From positions 1-64,000 of the IMG/VR virus record IMGVR_UViG_3300034106_005441: DNA of 64,000 bases; one strand, 5' to 3'. Within the stretch, counting starts at the first letter, position 1. Every line of letters begins with the position of its first letter. Made by a program: the position numbers and the translations under genes. Below the pieces are notes generated by a model. The model was given only the letters and a program-made list of their open reading frames with translations, was not told where the DNA came from and did no database searches. This document shows positions 20,001 through 26,724 of this stretch, in pieces. Origin of the DNA: a virus.

Positions 20001-20578
20001 TCGACGAAGTAAGTCGTGTTGGGCGCGTTGTCGTCGTCAGCCTCAGCCGGCTTGATCAGCGACGGCACGAGGTCCGATGCGAAACCAACTACTTCCGTCC
20101 ACAGTTCGACTTCGAGGCAATCACCTTCTTGGTCGACAACGGTGCGCAGGTAAACTACGTCGCCGGCTTTTACGTCGCGGTCGAGGAAGTCGCTGCTGCG
20201 GGGATAAGCAGATGTGTTGGACTTGAAGGAAAGGTCGTCCGACTGAATCCAGTTAAATTTGCCCTCCACCGTAGTGATGCGGGTGTAAGTGCTCTGGAGG
20301 TCGTGCTCAAAATACTTGAGCAGCGCGTCGTCCATGTAAACCTTCGCGTAGGCGAGGTCGACGATCGAGCCCGGCTTCCGCTGCGGCCAGCCGTAGCACA
20401 CGTCGTTAAGACGGTCATACTGACCGAGAAGAATCGTCTTCTTCTCGTCGCGGTCGCTATAGCGGTGAAGAATGGCGTGCGGGCCGGCGATGTGGGCGCG
20501 AAGCGGTTCCGTGATCTCCGTGGGAACGATACGGAACTCTTGGAAGACTAAGACTTGTGGTTTTACGTAACTAGACAT
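17021..20578 (-). CDS. Contractile tail sheath protein with inserted domains
   Basis: 1185 residues, much longer than typical sheath proteins (about 400-700). The C-terminal 400 residues carry the sheath core (MIRRNVDSMSYLFLRRLRPF, RRLKFEVETIIKFLSNNGY, and the last strand NNIELHLVV). The N-terminus begins MSSYVKPQVLVFQEFRIVP, also sheath-like. Residues about 415-495 hold two GSGYxxPPxV-type repeats, and about 540-655 a module (IDGVTLVSGNRVLCVNQTDK, NGVYVV, WTRAADSD) seen in phage tail fibres. These are probably surface-displayed insertions. A TATACT box and strong ribosome site precede the gene. Confidence 0.9.
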   Translation of the reverse strand: MSSYVKPQVLVFQEFRIVPTEITEPLRAHIAGPHAILHRYSDRDEKKTILLGQYDRLNDVCYGWPQRKPGSIVDLAYAKVYMDDALLKYFEHDLQSTYTRITTVEGKFNWIQSDDLSFKSNTSAYPRSSDFLDRDVKAGDVVYLRTVVDQEGDCLEVELWTEVVGFASDLVPSLIKPAEADDDNAPNTTYFVDEPDDENNYLQVAGKVNCVKMIEVDGSDYSGIQSGDIEEEYTIQVIKSTISGCNAARLRVRSASSRDNVEEVQPADFNEWTNIGTRGLKVKFNITDVEGCLESAAANEVVYDNFVTGQKWVVNVRQEFNATEVDSAADGLFEVQPDGDIAGAYNGAKNDVYIVEVTKGGTFDGVEDGDLVGFPEITVRTVKGLDFSGPTEVVENGGEVGIGTNGVKVVIKAPGKVESIDLDNGGSTYSAPPTVVLSAPDDPTGVQATATCTLSGSSVNSITVTNAGSGYFNPPSVTFTGGGGTGAAAQAFIDAKLRKGDKFYVAVVSSKAGPVRKLILRDDLPSEMRDTYVRAATVKTPVRVVADEQTTLSGLQTIDGVTLVSGNRVLCVNQTDKTQNGVYVVPVAAGTPAVVGAWTRAADSDTTQELVKNIYYGVTAGDTYAASGWVLTNSGSVLVGTTPINFQRDDAANTERYVPLDLKLFIKDNIEISRVRPEANQLTNFWFEDTQVCIQEGITAYHPEWTSAGAEQPLPIEKGKVYSEYREFLAELADEVNSISDVADLDDIAGQLHPDNPLKWGVYKALSNSNGTVVKYTAVAHPVEYHPENYRVTGPDLDSWVQVLERIKGRDDMYNLIPLTYDRLVQNLWAAHIGGESNEIANNWKAGFFSLKAEPKQLVVGQNALIGGVLGNVMEDEMLATLKDDPNATGSQFTLLQVPTGTNFASGYFITNDVRPGDIVRYNFSVDQFGEEQYEEYVVDQVLSENSLLLYTGADAVVTVPQRFEIWHNRNRNEIAEDLAQQAGSLSNRRVCAVWPDQIGEAGITQPGYYLASALAGLVSGVVPHQPLTNVEVAGFDDFTRSYKYFNETQLNRMAEAGVWIVTEDRDGTPHTRHALTTDNLDLNRREEMIRRNVDSMSYLFLRRLRPFIGRTNVQPGMLRRLKFEVETIIKFLSNNGYTEELGSQLISGEVRKLQVHPLLRDRIEIVLDLVVPAPLNNIELHLVV

Positions 20579-20630
20579 ACGAAGGCCTCCGTGCCTCAGT
20601 TATTTGTGTGCGTGTCCGTGCATAGCGAGT

Positions 20631-20661
20631 AGTATACACAACAACTCGTGCAACAAAAAAA
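20631..20661 (-). promoter_or_regulatory. Candidate promoter of sheath/tube operon
   Basis: On the minus strand a T7 run (20661-20655), an 18-base spacer and TATACT (20636-20631) precede the sheath start by about 50 bases. The -10 box is 5/6 to the sigma-70 consensus. The T-run takes the -35 position but is not TTGACA. The same run-spacer-box geometry occurs at 22885-22855. Confidence 0.45.
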
Positions 20662-20673
20662 CACCTTGTTAAA

Positions 20674-21396
20674 TTAACCGGACAACAAATCTGATGCCTT
20701 GAAGACAATCCGCTTGAGGCGCGGCGCGAGGGGCTGAAGCGACCAAGCTTCTTCGGCCACATACGCTACAGTGACTGGGACGGCATAGCCCTGAGTCACT
20801 TCTTGCACTTCTCCAACACCGCCGACCTCTGAGACGTAGAACTTAAAAAAGTTCATCTGCTCTCGAATCAGCGGCGAGAAAAGTATTAAAAACTTAACAA
20901 CCTCCGTTGCTAAAAATTCGGTTTCGGCGCCGTTTTGGGACAGACAAAATAAAGTGTGGCTGCCGTCCCAAAACCCCGAGTAACTTACCTCACCAGTATA
21001 GTAGTTTGTTTCAGCCCTGTCACCAACTACTTTAGAATTCCACTTCCAACCATTTCTTTTAATTAGAACGGCCGGTCGTTTGTCGGCTGTGTTGGGCGCC
21101 CATCTAGTAATACTTTCTATCAAAATGCCGCCCGGATTCAAACCACTATCCGGTTCTTTCCAACCGCCAATTTCTTTAATGTGTCGGCGGACTTTGGGGT
21201 CTTCGATGTTTTGTGGGTCGGAGAAATGGCCGATGAGTAATTGGCGCAAGAAACCGGTCATTACATGCGGCCGCATGCCATAAGAGCAAAGAGCGCTTAC
21301 CTTTTCGACGCGGTTCTCTGCCGCCGTGCCGGCAGGAAATTCGCCCTCTAGGTGATCGTCTTGGCTTTCATTGTTAGTTTGCGGGCAGTCAGCCAT
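20674..21396 (-). CDS. Probable tail terminator / neck protein
   Basis: 240 residues. The middle segment IESITRWAPNTADKRPAVLI then KRNGW, and VVKFLILFSPLIREQMNFFK, resemble tail-completion/terminator proteins that cap the tail before joining the neck. Position directly before the sheath gene supports this. ATG 21396 lies inside the end of a 50-codon upstream gene (8-base overlap), implying coupled translation. The family call is by resemblance and order only. Confidence 0.55.
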   Translation of the reverse strand: MADCPQTNNESQDDHLEGEFPAGTAAENRVEKVSALCSYGMRPHVMTGFLRQLLIGHFSDPQNIEDPKVRRHIKEIGGWKEPDSGLNPGGILIESITRWAPNTADKRPAVLIKRNGWKWNSKVVGDRAETNYYTGEVSYSGFWDGSHTLFCLSQNGAETEFLATEVVKFLILFSPLIREQMNFFKFYVSEVGGVGEVQEVTQGYAVPVTVAYVAEEAWSLQPLAPRLKRIVFKASDLLSG

Positions 21397-21541
21397 TGGT
21401 GTCGTCCTTTGTTTCAGGCCAGAATTTTAACTTTTCTGTTGTCTTTTGCTCGGCTTTGTTGCGCAGAGTGACTGTTGGCCGCATTTTAATTTTTTGCCCG
21501 TACAGTGATATCTTTTTACCCAACATAGCTTGTCGTTTCAT
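21389..21541 (-). CDS. Small basic neck-region protein, 50 residues
   Basis: A short gene: MKRQAMLGKKISLYGQKIKM to a C-terminus FWPETKDDTNG, very basic in its first 40 residues. The start overlaps the upstream stop as ATGA (21541-21538), and the stop overlaps the downstream start by 8 bases. This double coupling makes a real gene likely despite the length. No function is recognised. A nucleic-acid or capsid-contacting neck peptide is possible from its charge. Confidence 0.65.
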   Translation of the reverse strand: MKRQAMLGKKISLYGQKIKMRPTVTLRNKAEQKTTEKLKFWPETKDDTNG

Positions 21542-22848
21542 ATTTTCCAGAAATCCTCGTCGGGGTCGATTTGCGGCTGTACCGTATACACCACACCGCT
21601 TTCTGGCGTAGACACAAAATTGTCATCCTCTGTTTTAAGGAACGATGGATCGCCGTCTTCGTTGGTCTCACCGAGCGGGAACTGCGGCACATAGGTCGGA
21701 ACCAGTAACTCCGGCGGAATGGTGACAGTGACGTTTTTTGTGTCGGGACCGTATTCTCCTGGCTTTTCGAATAAAACAACGTAGTCTCCGGCGTCTAATC
21801 GGACAGACCGAGTCCAACGACCGTTGACGCGTGTCGTCGTTTTCGCGAGCGCCAGCGTTCTGTTTACATTTAACCCTCCGGCGTCAAAAACGACTTTTCT
21901 AAATACGTATACGTCTGCCCCGACGACACCGCACCCGCCGGCTAAAGTGTAAGCCAGTTCATCTTGGCCGCCGTAATCGTGATCTACGGGAATTGCGCCG
22001 CACCCCAGCATTGGAAGAGCGGGTCCCGTTCGGGTCGACGGCTCTCCGCCAATTTCAACAGCATAGATGGTGTTACTAAATGGAATTAATCCCATGCGCA
22101 CTTGATAGACAATCGGCACGCCGCGTAAAGCCGCCGCTACTTGAATGGTTTCGACTACCCAGCGTTCGTCTGAGGAACCGTTAACCCAGATGTCGTCTTT
22201 ATTGAGCCCGGGAAAACCGATTACGCGCGCGTCTACATACGGGTTCTCGCGCGTGGTGCCCTTCGGCTCGCCGACGTCGCTCTGCTCGTTCTGCGGCGAC
22301 AAGTCCCAGCACTGCATCGCCTGCGCGGGGTGGTAGCCGACTTCAAAGCCGGTGCCATTGCAGACCGGGCAATTGGCGTCTGTTACTTCGCTCGACAACT
22401 CATCTCGGCACCTCGGGCACGGCACCCCATAACGCATTGGTTTAATAAGGTAGCCGGGAATAGACACCAGTTTATGGCGCAGTTCTTCTTTCCGGATAAT
22501 CTCGCGCGCTAACGTCCAATCTCGCGTTGTTAACTCGCCGAAGACGTTGGCGGCCTGAGATACGTATACATTTTGCGGAGTTGTTAATTTGACGCGATAA
22601 TGCGTCATTAACGTATAGCCCGCTTCGCGCCACGCCGAGTCGTAAGCGAAATAACCGTTTGTAACTGGCGCGCCTACGTCTACCCAGTCAGTAGCGTCGC
22701 GCAGCCCGGTCCGGCCGAACTGTAGTTGAAATACGTACGGTCCCGGTTCTTTAAACAGTTTCTCTAACTGCCACCAGACGCGGGAAACGCCGCGTACCAT
22801 GTGGTCTACAGATACACGGCGAAACGGGAAAATGCGTGCTTGGCTCAT
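21538..22848 (-). CDS. Neck / head-tail joining protein with zinc motif
   Basis: 436 residues. Cys144, Cys147, Cys160 and Cys163 (VPCPRCRDEL, then NCPVCNGTGF) form a rubredoxin/DnaJ-like zinc knuckle. The N-terminus (RRVSVDHMVRGVSRVWWQLE) and the following beta-rich region (YVFQLQFGRTGLRDATDWVD) recall proteins that join head and tail in large myoviruses. The second half is predicted beta sandwich, possibly surface exposed. It is the first gene after a strong terminator and a TATAAT box, so it probably heads the neck-tail operon. Confidence 0.6.
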   Translation of the reverse strand: MSQARIFPFRRVSVDHMVRGVSRVWWQLEKLFKEPGPYVFQLQFGRTGLRDATDWVDVGAPVTNGYFAYDSAWREAGYTLMTHYRVKLTTPQNVYVSQAANVFGELTTRDWTLAREIIRKEELRHKLVSIPGYLIKPMRYGVPCPRCRDELSSEVTDANCPVCNGTGFEVGYHPAQAMQCWDLSPQNEQSDVGEPKGTTRENPYVDARVIGFPGLNKDDIWVNGSSDERWVVETIQVAAALRGVPIVYQVRMGLIPFSNTIYAVEIGGEPSTRTGPALPMLGCGAIPVDHDYGGQDELAYTLAGGCGVVGADVYVFRKVVFDAGGLNVNRTLALAKTTTRVNGRWTRSVRLDAGDYVVLFEKPGEYGPDTKNVTVTIPPELLVPTYVPQFPLGETNEDGDPSFLKTEDDNFVSTPESGVVYTVQPQIDPDEDFWKI

Positions 22849-22854
22849 AGGCTG

Positions 22855-22885
22855 ATTATACCTCGACCGCTGATAGCTAAAAAAA
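22855..22885 (-). promoter_or_regulatory. Candidate promoter of neck-tail operon
   Basis: A perfect TATAAT (22860-22855) lies just upstream of ATG 22848, preceded by an 18-base spacer and a T7 run (22885-22879) that is also the tail of the terminator above. A short transcript leader would result. The spacer begins AGCTATCAGCG, nearly identical to the sequence after the terminator at 25841 (AGCTATCGGCG). Confidence 0.5.
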
Positions 22886-22922
22886 GGGCCCGGGGGAGAG
22901 TCGCGATGCTCTCCCCCGGGCC
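22879..22922 (-). terminator. Intrinsic terminator before the neck operon
   Basis: Perfect 14-bp arms, 22887-22900 and 22909-22922 (GGCCCGGGGGAGAG), an 8-base loop, and on the minus strand C then seven T. It ends transcription coming from the VWA gene and the following untranslated stretch. Confidence 0.85.
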
Positions 22923-23328
22923 GTCCCCCAAAGTAACCCGTTCACACCGGGTTCACACTACTTCGGGCTCGTTGTTCACCGGCCATGACGGTAACACCAC
23001 TATATCAACCCAAGGGTTGAAAGGGGGTACAACGAGAAAACGTGTTCGCAAAAGGTTGGCTGTGCGAACGTGACGTATATTGAAGCGGCACCCAGATTTA
23101 CGGCCTGCGAACTCACCAACCGGAGTTTCGCCAACCTACGATCCGGGAAACACAGTGCATTACTAGTCGCCACCATATCGGCGTTTCGGTTGCCCGACGT
23201 CCCGACTCGGTACGACGTTCGTGCTAAGGGTGCTGTTACCAATCGCCCCGAAGTTGCCTACATCGACGAGATATAGACTTTTTGTCCACGGGCTTCACTT
23301 ACGAAAGCCTGTATTCCGTTCGGACCTT
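22923..23328 (-). other. Non-coding stretch rich in short hairpins
   Basis: About 400 bases with no convincing gene: possible frames on either strand lack ribosome sites and use rare starts. On the minus strand I see several perfect short hairpins, e.g. TTCGCA...TGCGAA around 23045-23068, TCAACCCTTGGGTTGA near 23005-23020, and AACCCG...CGGGTT near 22935-22953. It sits between a coupled 35-codon frame and an intrinsic terminator, so it is transcribed as the 3' tail of the VWA message or as a separate RNA. Confidence 0.45.
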
Positions 23329-23436
23329 TCAATTATTGCCCCCAAAAACGCCGACGGAACAAGCGACGTTTCTGGGAGCGTTATCGGCCAGTATTAAGGA
23401 AACGGCATCATTGCCTCCTTTCAGGCGCCACTTCAT
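23329..23436 (-). CDS. Small coupled frame after VWA gene, 35 residues
   Basis: MKWRLKGGNDAVSLILADNA followed by a 15-residue tail. ATG overlaps the VWA stop as ATGA (23436-23433). Length is short and no family is known. An internal AAAGGAGG followed by ATGATG could instead initiate a 5-codon leader. Real status is uncertain. Confidence 0.35.
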   Translation of the reverse strand: MKWRLKGGNDAVSLILADNAPRNVACSVGVFGGNN

Positions 23437-24854
23437 CGCATCTTCAAGGCCATGTCAAAGCCTGCGAGCATCCGCGGCTGGTCTACGCAACCAACCACCA
23501 TGCTCAACTTTTCGCGCGCTTCCGGCCGCCAATCCGGAAGCACACGCGCTGAAGCCGGCTCGGTCCACCCTCTTTTGCCGCCATTACTGGTAGCCAAGTT
23601 GTGTAGCCAAAGCACGCGGGTTACTGACTTCAGCATCGCGATCGACCCGTACTCGTCGACCGCATCGTGATCGCCCAGGAAGACAGCGACACGAACCCTG
23701 TAACTACTCTGTCCGCTACAAACCTCGCGAAACAGCCGTCTGGCGTCTTGCGGATTTGTCGCGGCCGGCTTCCCGTTAAACCACGGAATGTACTCCTCAG
23801 TGGAGTCCACGCCGCCGTTAAAGTGCGGGAGCACCAGCACGTCGGAGCCCGAAACTCCGGCGTAACCTGCCGCGTTGGCGAGGTCGCAAGCCACTTGGGC
23901 CTGCTCTGCGCAACTCGGCGAGATGTCGGGAAGAAACAAAACCACCGGGCGGCCGGCGACCGTATCTTCCTTGAGCGCGTTGGGCAGCGGACGGTGGACC
24001 ACCATACGCTTAACCAACTTCGTGGCACTCAAAACAGGAACAGGACCGAAGGTTTCACCCACGGTTCCGCCCTGCTCGACTAGCCGATTAATCAGTTCGG
24101 CCATCTGATTCCGCAGCTTTTGCGACACACGTTGCAGGCGACCTAAGCCGCGAGAAACTTGCTGTCGTGCGGAAAGAGACACACCCGACGCTTCGGCTTT
24201 CGCGTTAAACGAAACCTGTTTTCGGGCGCGTCTCACTTTACGCTGCGCTATCTGAACCGCCGCAGTTGACGACGGCTTCTTGCCGGCGCCGTCCGCAGCC
24301 TTTACAGCCTCGCGCAATTCCGCCTTTGCGGCGTTAAGCGCTTGCTGCTCTGGCGTCGGCTGCGGTTCCGCAACAGTGGCTTTTTGGGCCGGCTGCGTTT
24401 GACCAGAGCCAGCACCGGAACCAGAACCAGACGCAGGACCGGTCGTCTGCGTTTGGTCACCAGAATCCTGCTGCTGTCCCGGTTGCTGCTGCTGTTGACC
24501 CTGCTGCTGTTGACCCTGCTGCTGCGCATCATCGCCGTCAGCTTTCTGCCCAGCCGCCGACCCCTTTTCGGCGGCGAGGATGTCGCGCAGTTCGGCGTTC
24601 GGGCCGTACTGCCGAACCCACCTATCCACGCGCTGTCGAACATTGGAAACAGACTCGCCGGCTCGCCGACAATCGCGGCACTTGCACGAGTTTAACAGGC
24701 CTCCCGTGCCGGCGACCGAAGCCCGACGCCAGTTTGGGTTTCCCGACACATGCGCCGCCAGGTCGCCGAGAACTCCCAGATCACGACCGATATGTTCACT
24801 GCCGCGAGCGGCGGCACTGAACATCTTCTGCAGTTGCCGCAACGTCAACGGCAT
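23433..24854 (-). CDS. VWA-domain protein (CobT / MoxR-partner type)
   Basis: 473 residues from ATG 24854, chosen because AAGGAG lies 6 bases upstream. The longer frame to 24905 would start inside a terminator loop. Order: helical N-terminus with a small Cys cluster (CKCRDC), a Gln/Gly/Ser-rich linker (residues about 110-155), a basic helical region, then a C-terminal VWA domain. The MIDAS motif is D310-I-S312-P-S314 in VVLFLPDISPS, with a later GSDVLVLPHF strand. VWA proteins of this kind work with the adjacent MoxR/CobS AAA+ ATPases, as metal-chelatase subunits (CobT) or complex remodellers. Its target here is unknown. Confidence 0.8.
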   Translation of the reverse strand: MPLTLRQLQKMFSAAARGSEHIGRDLGVLGDLAAHVSGNPNWRRASVAGTGGLLNSCKCRDCRRAGESVSNVRQRVDRWVRQYGPNAELRDILAAEKGSAAGQKADGDDAQQQGQQQQGQQQQQPGQQQDSGDQTQTTGPASGSGSGAGSGQTQPAQKATVAEPQPTPEQQALNAAKAELREAVKAADGAGKKPSSTAAVQIAQRKVRRARKQVSFNAKAEASGVSLSARQQVSRGLGRLQRVSQKLRNQMAELINRLVEQGGTVGETFGPVPVLSATKLVKRMVVHRPLPNALKEDTVAGRPVVLFLPDISPSCAEQAQVACDLANAAGYAGVSGSDVLVLPHFNGGVDSTEEYIPWFNGKPAATNPQDARRLFREVCSGQSSYRVRVAVFLGDHDAVDEYGSIAMLKSVTRVLWLHNLATSNGGKRGWTEPASARVLPDWRPEAREKLSMVVGCVDQPRMLAGFDMALKMR

Positions 24855-24881
24855 TGCCAACTCCTTTCTTGTGGCGTTAAT

Positions 24882-24919
24882 GAAAGGGGGCCCGACTCTC
24901 GCCACAGAGTCGGGCCCCC
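24882..24919 (-). terminator. Hairpin between AAA+ and VWA genes
   Basis: Perfect 14-bp arms 24886-24899 and 24906-24919 (GGGGGCCCGACTCT), 6-base loop, followed on the minus strand by TTTCATT. The short U-tract suggests partial termination or an RNA processing site that would lower VWA relative to ATPase expression. Confidence 0.65.
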
Positions 24920-24925
24920 GTTAAC

Positions 24926-25750
24926 TCAACGGCGTTTGAACTCGCCGAAGAGGACAGAGCCGGGGCCACGGACCTCGCGGTCGATGGCCTGCCGGTCCTT
25001 CGCGGCCTTCACAAGGAAGGCGTCGATCAGTGCGTCGGTGTCCTCCGCCGACGCAACCAAGTCTCGCGCTTTCAGGAGTTCACGCAACTCCTGCAAGCTC
25101 GGCTTGGACTCGCCCTTGGCGCGAATGGCGTTGGCCATGCGCACCACCAACCGACATGCCGGCGCCGAGGCGCCAGTGTTCTTACGGAGCACGTCGCACT
25201 CGACGTTCTCCGGCAAGAACTCCATCGTGACACGGAAGCAGCGGCGCTTCACGGCTTCCGGAATATCACCCTCTTCGTTCGCCGTGAGGACGACGAACAT
25301 CCGCTTGAGGTCGGCCTGATGCATGTGATGGCGCGCATCAGGAACCCGGCCGTTCTGGAGAAAGTCCAGAATGAGCGGATAGAATCGACTGCCTGCCTTC
25401 TCCACCTCGTCGATTGTTACAACGACGTCGTGGTGCTTCGTGGCCTTTACAGCCCGAAGAAGCTGGCCGTCCATGTAAGCCTCGTCGGCGTGGCTGACGC
25501 CAACGGCGACCTTGCCGACGTCGACGCCCTGATTGACCTCCTCATTGGTCAACCACGGGTGGCAGGGGATGAAATAATGCATCGCCTCCCTGCCGCGGGC
25601 GAAGCAATCGGCGAAGAACGTCTTGCCGGTGCCGGGAGAACCGACCAGCAAGACCGCCCGCATCGTCGTCGTGATTGACGCCAGCCACTTCGCGGCCAAC
25701 GTTTCGCCGCGGCGGGCATGGTAACCGGGGAGCAGCGTTTCAACAGACAT
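24926..25750 (-). CDS. MoxR/CobS-like AAA+ ATPase
   Basis: 274 residues from ATG 25750 (AGGAG 7 bases upstream), preferred to an in-frame GTG at 25786. Walker A is GSPGTGKT (residues 37-44), Walker B VVVTIDE (to D114-E115), sensor 1 around N158 (FVVLTANEEGD), and arginines R169/R170 are in the finger position (AVKRRC). This is the MoxR/CobS branch of AAA+ proteins, which act as hexamers with VWA partners, and one is encoded next. CobS-like ATPases occur in many myoviruses with unclear roles. The gene is flanked by hairpins on both sides. Confidence 0.85.
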   Translation of the reverse strand: MSVETLLPGYHARRGETLAAKWLASITTTMRAVLLVGSPGTGKTFFADCFARGREAMHYFIPCHPWLTNEEVNQGVDVGKVAVGVSHADEAYMDGQLLRAVKATKHHDVVVTIDEVEKAGSRFYPLILDFLQNGRVPDARHHMHQADLKRMFVVLTANEEGDIPEAVKRRCFRVTMEFLPENVECDVLRKNTGASAPACRLVVRMANAIRAKGESKPSLQELRELLKARDLVASAEDTDALIDAFLVKAAKDRQAIDREVRGPGSVLFGEFKRR

Positions 25751-25835
25751 GCCAGACTCCTGTGCAGGAATAGAAAAACCGGACACAGTAAATATGCCGC
25801 GATTTGGCTATTTATTTAGCCGAACGCCGATAGCT

Positions 25836-25871
25836 AAAAAAACGTCATCCAGCCGAAGCTGGAGTGACGTT
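25836..25871 (-). terminator. Intrinsic terminator after the 176-residue gene
   Basis: Arms 25841-25853 and 25858-25871 (AACGTCATCCAGC, one bulged base) around a CGAA/TTCG tetraloop, then seven T on the minus strand. The bases after the T-run, AGCTATCGGCG, repeat the sequence after the terminator at 22879. A small hairpin GGCTA-AATAAA-TAGCC and an AT-rich stretch follow before the AAA+ gene. Confidence 0.85.
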
Positions 25872-25902
25872 TCCAAAACGATTAAACGTTTTGCGGCAGG
25901 GC

Positions 25903-26433
25903 TTAGTTCACGCTGGGCTGCCACTTGTGCAGCTTGCCAGTGGTCGGCTGAGTCTCGGGGGCCTGCTTCTTCTGCGCAGCGAAGGCTTTCACCTTTGCCT
26001 TGGCGGCCTCAGCAGCGGCCTCCTCCTCGGCGCGCTCCTTCTCGATCTTCAACCCCTCCTCGAACATCTGCTCGGCGATGTAGTCGAAGTCGATGGAGTG
26101 CATGAACCCCTTGGCCATGCTCTCGACGAAGTTCATCGAGGTGGACATTTCCACGGCCGCCTTCTTCTGCTCCTCGTCGCCCTCGTTGGCGATCTGCATG
26201 AGGGCGACAATCTCGTTGAGCACGGTCGCGATGGAGTTGCCGACGACGCTCACGACCCAGATGGTCAGTGCCTTGCAGGCGGCCGCCCTGTGCTCGTCGT
26301 CCCACTCCGAAAGCCCCAGCTGCTTGAGCGCTTTCCTGTTCGCCGAGTAGGGGTGGGCGTCGAACGGTAGCTCCGAGGCTTTGCGCCGGAAGTTCTCCAG
26401 TACGTTCTGAGTCGCTTCGTTAACTTCCTTCAT
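25903..26433 (-). CDS. Unknown helical acidic protein upstream of AAA+ gene
   Basis: 176 residues from ATG 26433 (AGGAG 8 bases upstream); a longer frame to 26508 has no ribosome site. The product is helical with a central hydrophobic stretch (ALTIWVVSVVGNSIATVLNE), a Glu/Ala-rich coiled-coil-like segment near residues 130-150 and a polar C-terminus. It lies upstream of the AAA+/VWA pair but is separated by an intrinsic terminator. It may be a substrate or adaptor of that module; this is inference from position and similar GC-rich codon use. Confidence 0.7.
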   Translation of the reverse strand: MKEVNEATQNVLENFRRKASELPFDAHPYSANRKALKQLGLSEWDDEHRAAACKALTIWVVSVVGNSIATVLNEIVALMQIANEGDEEQKKAAVEMSTSMNFVESMAKGFMHSIDFDYIAEQMFEEGLKIEKERAEEEAAAEAAKAKVKAFAAQKKQAPETQPTTGKLHKWQPSVN

Positions 26434-26514
26434 GACTGCTGCTCCTAGCCACAAAACGGCCGCCACGAACAAACGAGTCGTGGGGCAGCGCCGATAAGTA
26501 AACGGCACTACCTA

Positions 26515-26724
26515 ATATGCCCGTTTTTGCCGCTAGATTTAGGGTGCGACAAAACCTAGGTCGAAAAAATTAAGTACCTAGGTTTTGTCGCACCGTCGCA
26601 ATTCGCGAATTGCGAAAGTGCCTGCCAGTAAAGGACTTACGACAAAAAAGATATTCCATTTGCCGTAAGTTCTGTGTTCTCAGGCACTTACGTCAAATTT
26701 TCCATTTTCCAGAACGAGACGCTA
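26515..26724. repeat. Palindrome-dense intergenic region
   Basis: Three inverted repeats in 150 bases. (1) Arms 26543-26561 and 26576-26594 match perfectly over 19 bp (GGTGCGACAAAACCTAGGT) around a 14-base AT-rich loop. (2) 26597-26614 is a perfect 18-base palindrome (CGCAATTCGCGAATTGCG). (3) Arms 26616-26624 and 26681-26689 (AAGTGCCTG) enclose ACTTACG (26635-26641) with its complement (26664-26670), and ACTTACG recurs at 26686-26692. No long U-run follows on the minus strand. It could be a bidirectional terminator, a protein-binding cluster, a replication or packaging site, or a structured RNA. Confidence 0.85.

Noticed and set aside
17357-20551. Long open frames of 438 and 598 codons on the plus strand opposite the sheath gene
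   Set aside because: They mirror the C/G-biased codons of the sheath gene, lack ribosome sites and give Val/Arg-rich shadow proteins.
23000-23242. 80-codon frame on the minus strand in the 22.9-23.3 kb gap
   Set aside because: TTG start, no ribosome site, no protein-like composition; overlaps several hairpins.
24855-24905. Upstream start of the VWA protein at 24905
   Set aside because: The start lies within the loop of a 14-bp hairpin; ATG 24854 has AAGGAG at proper distance.
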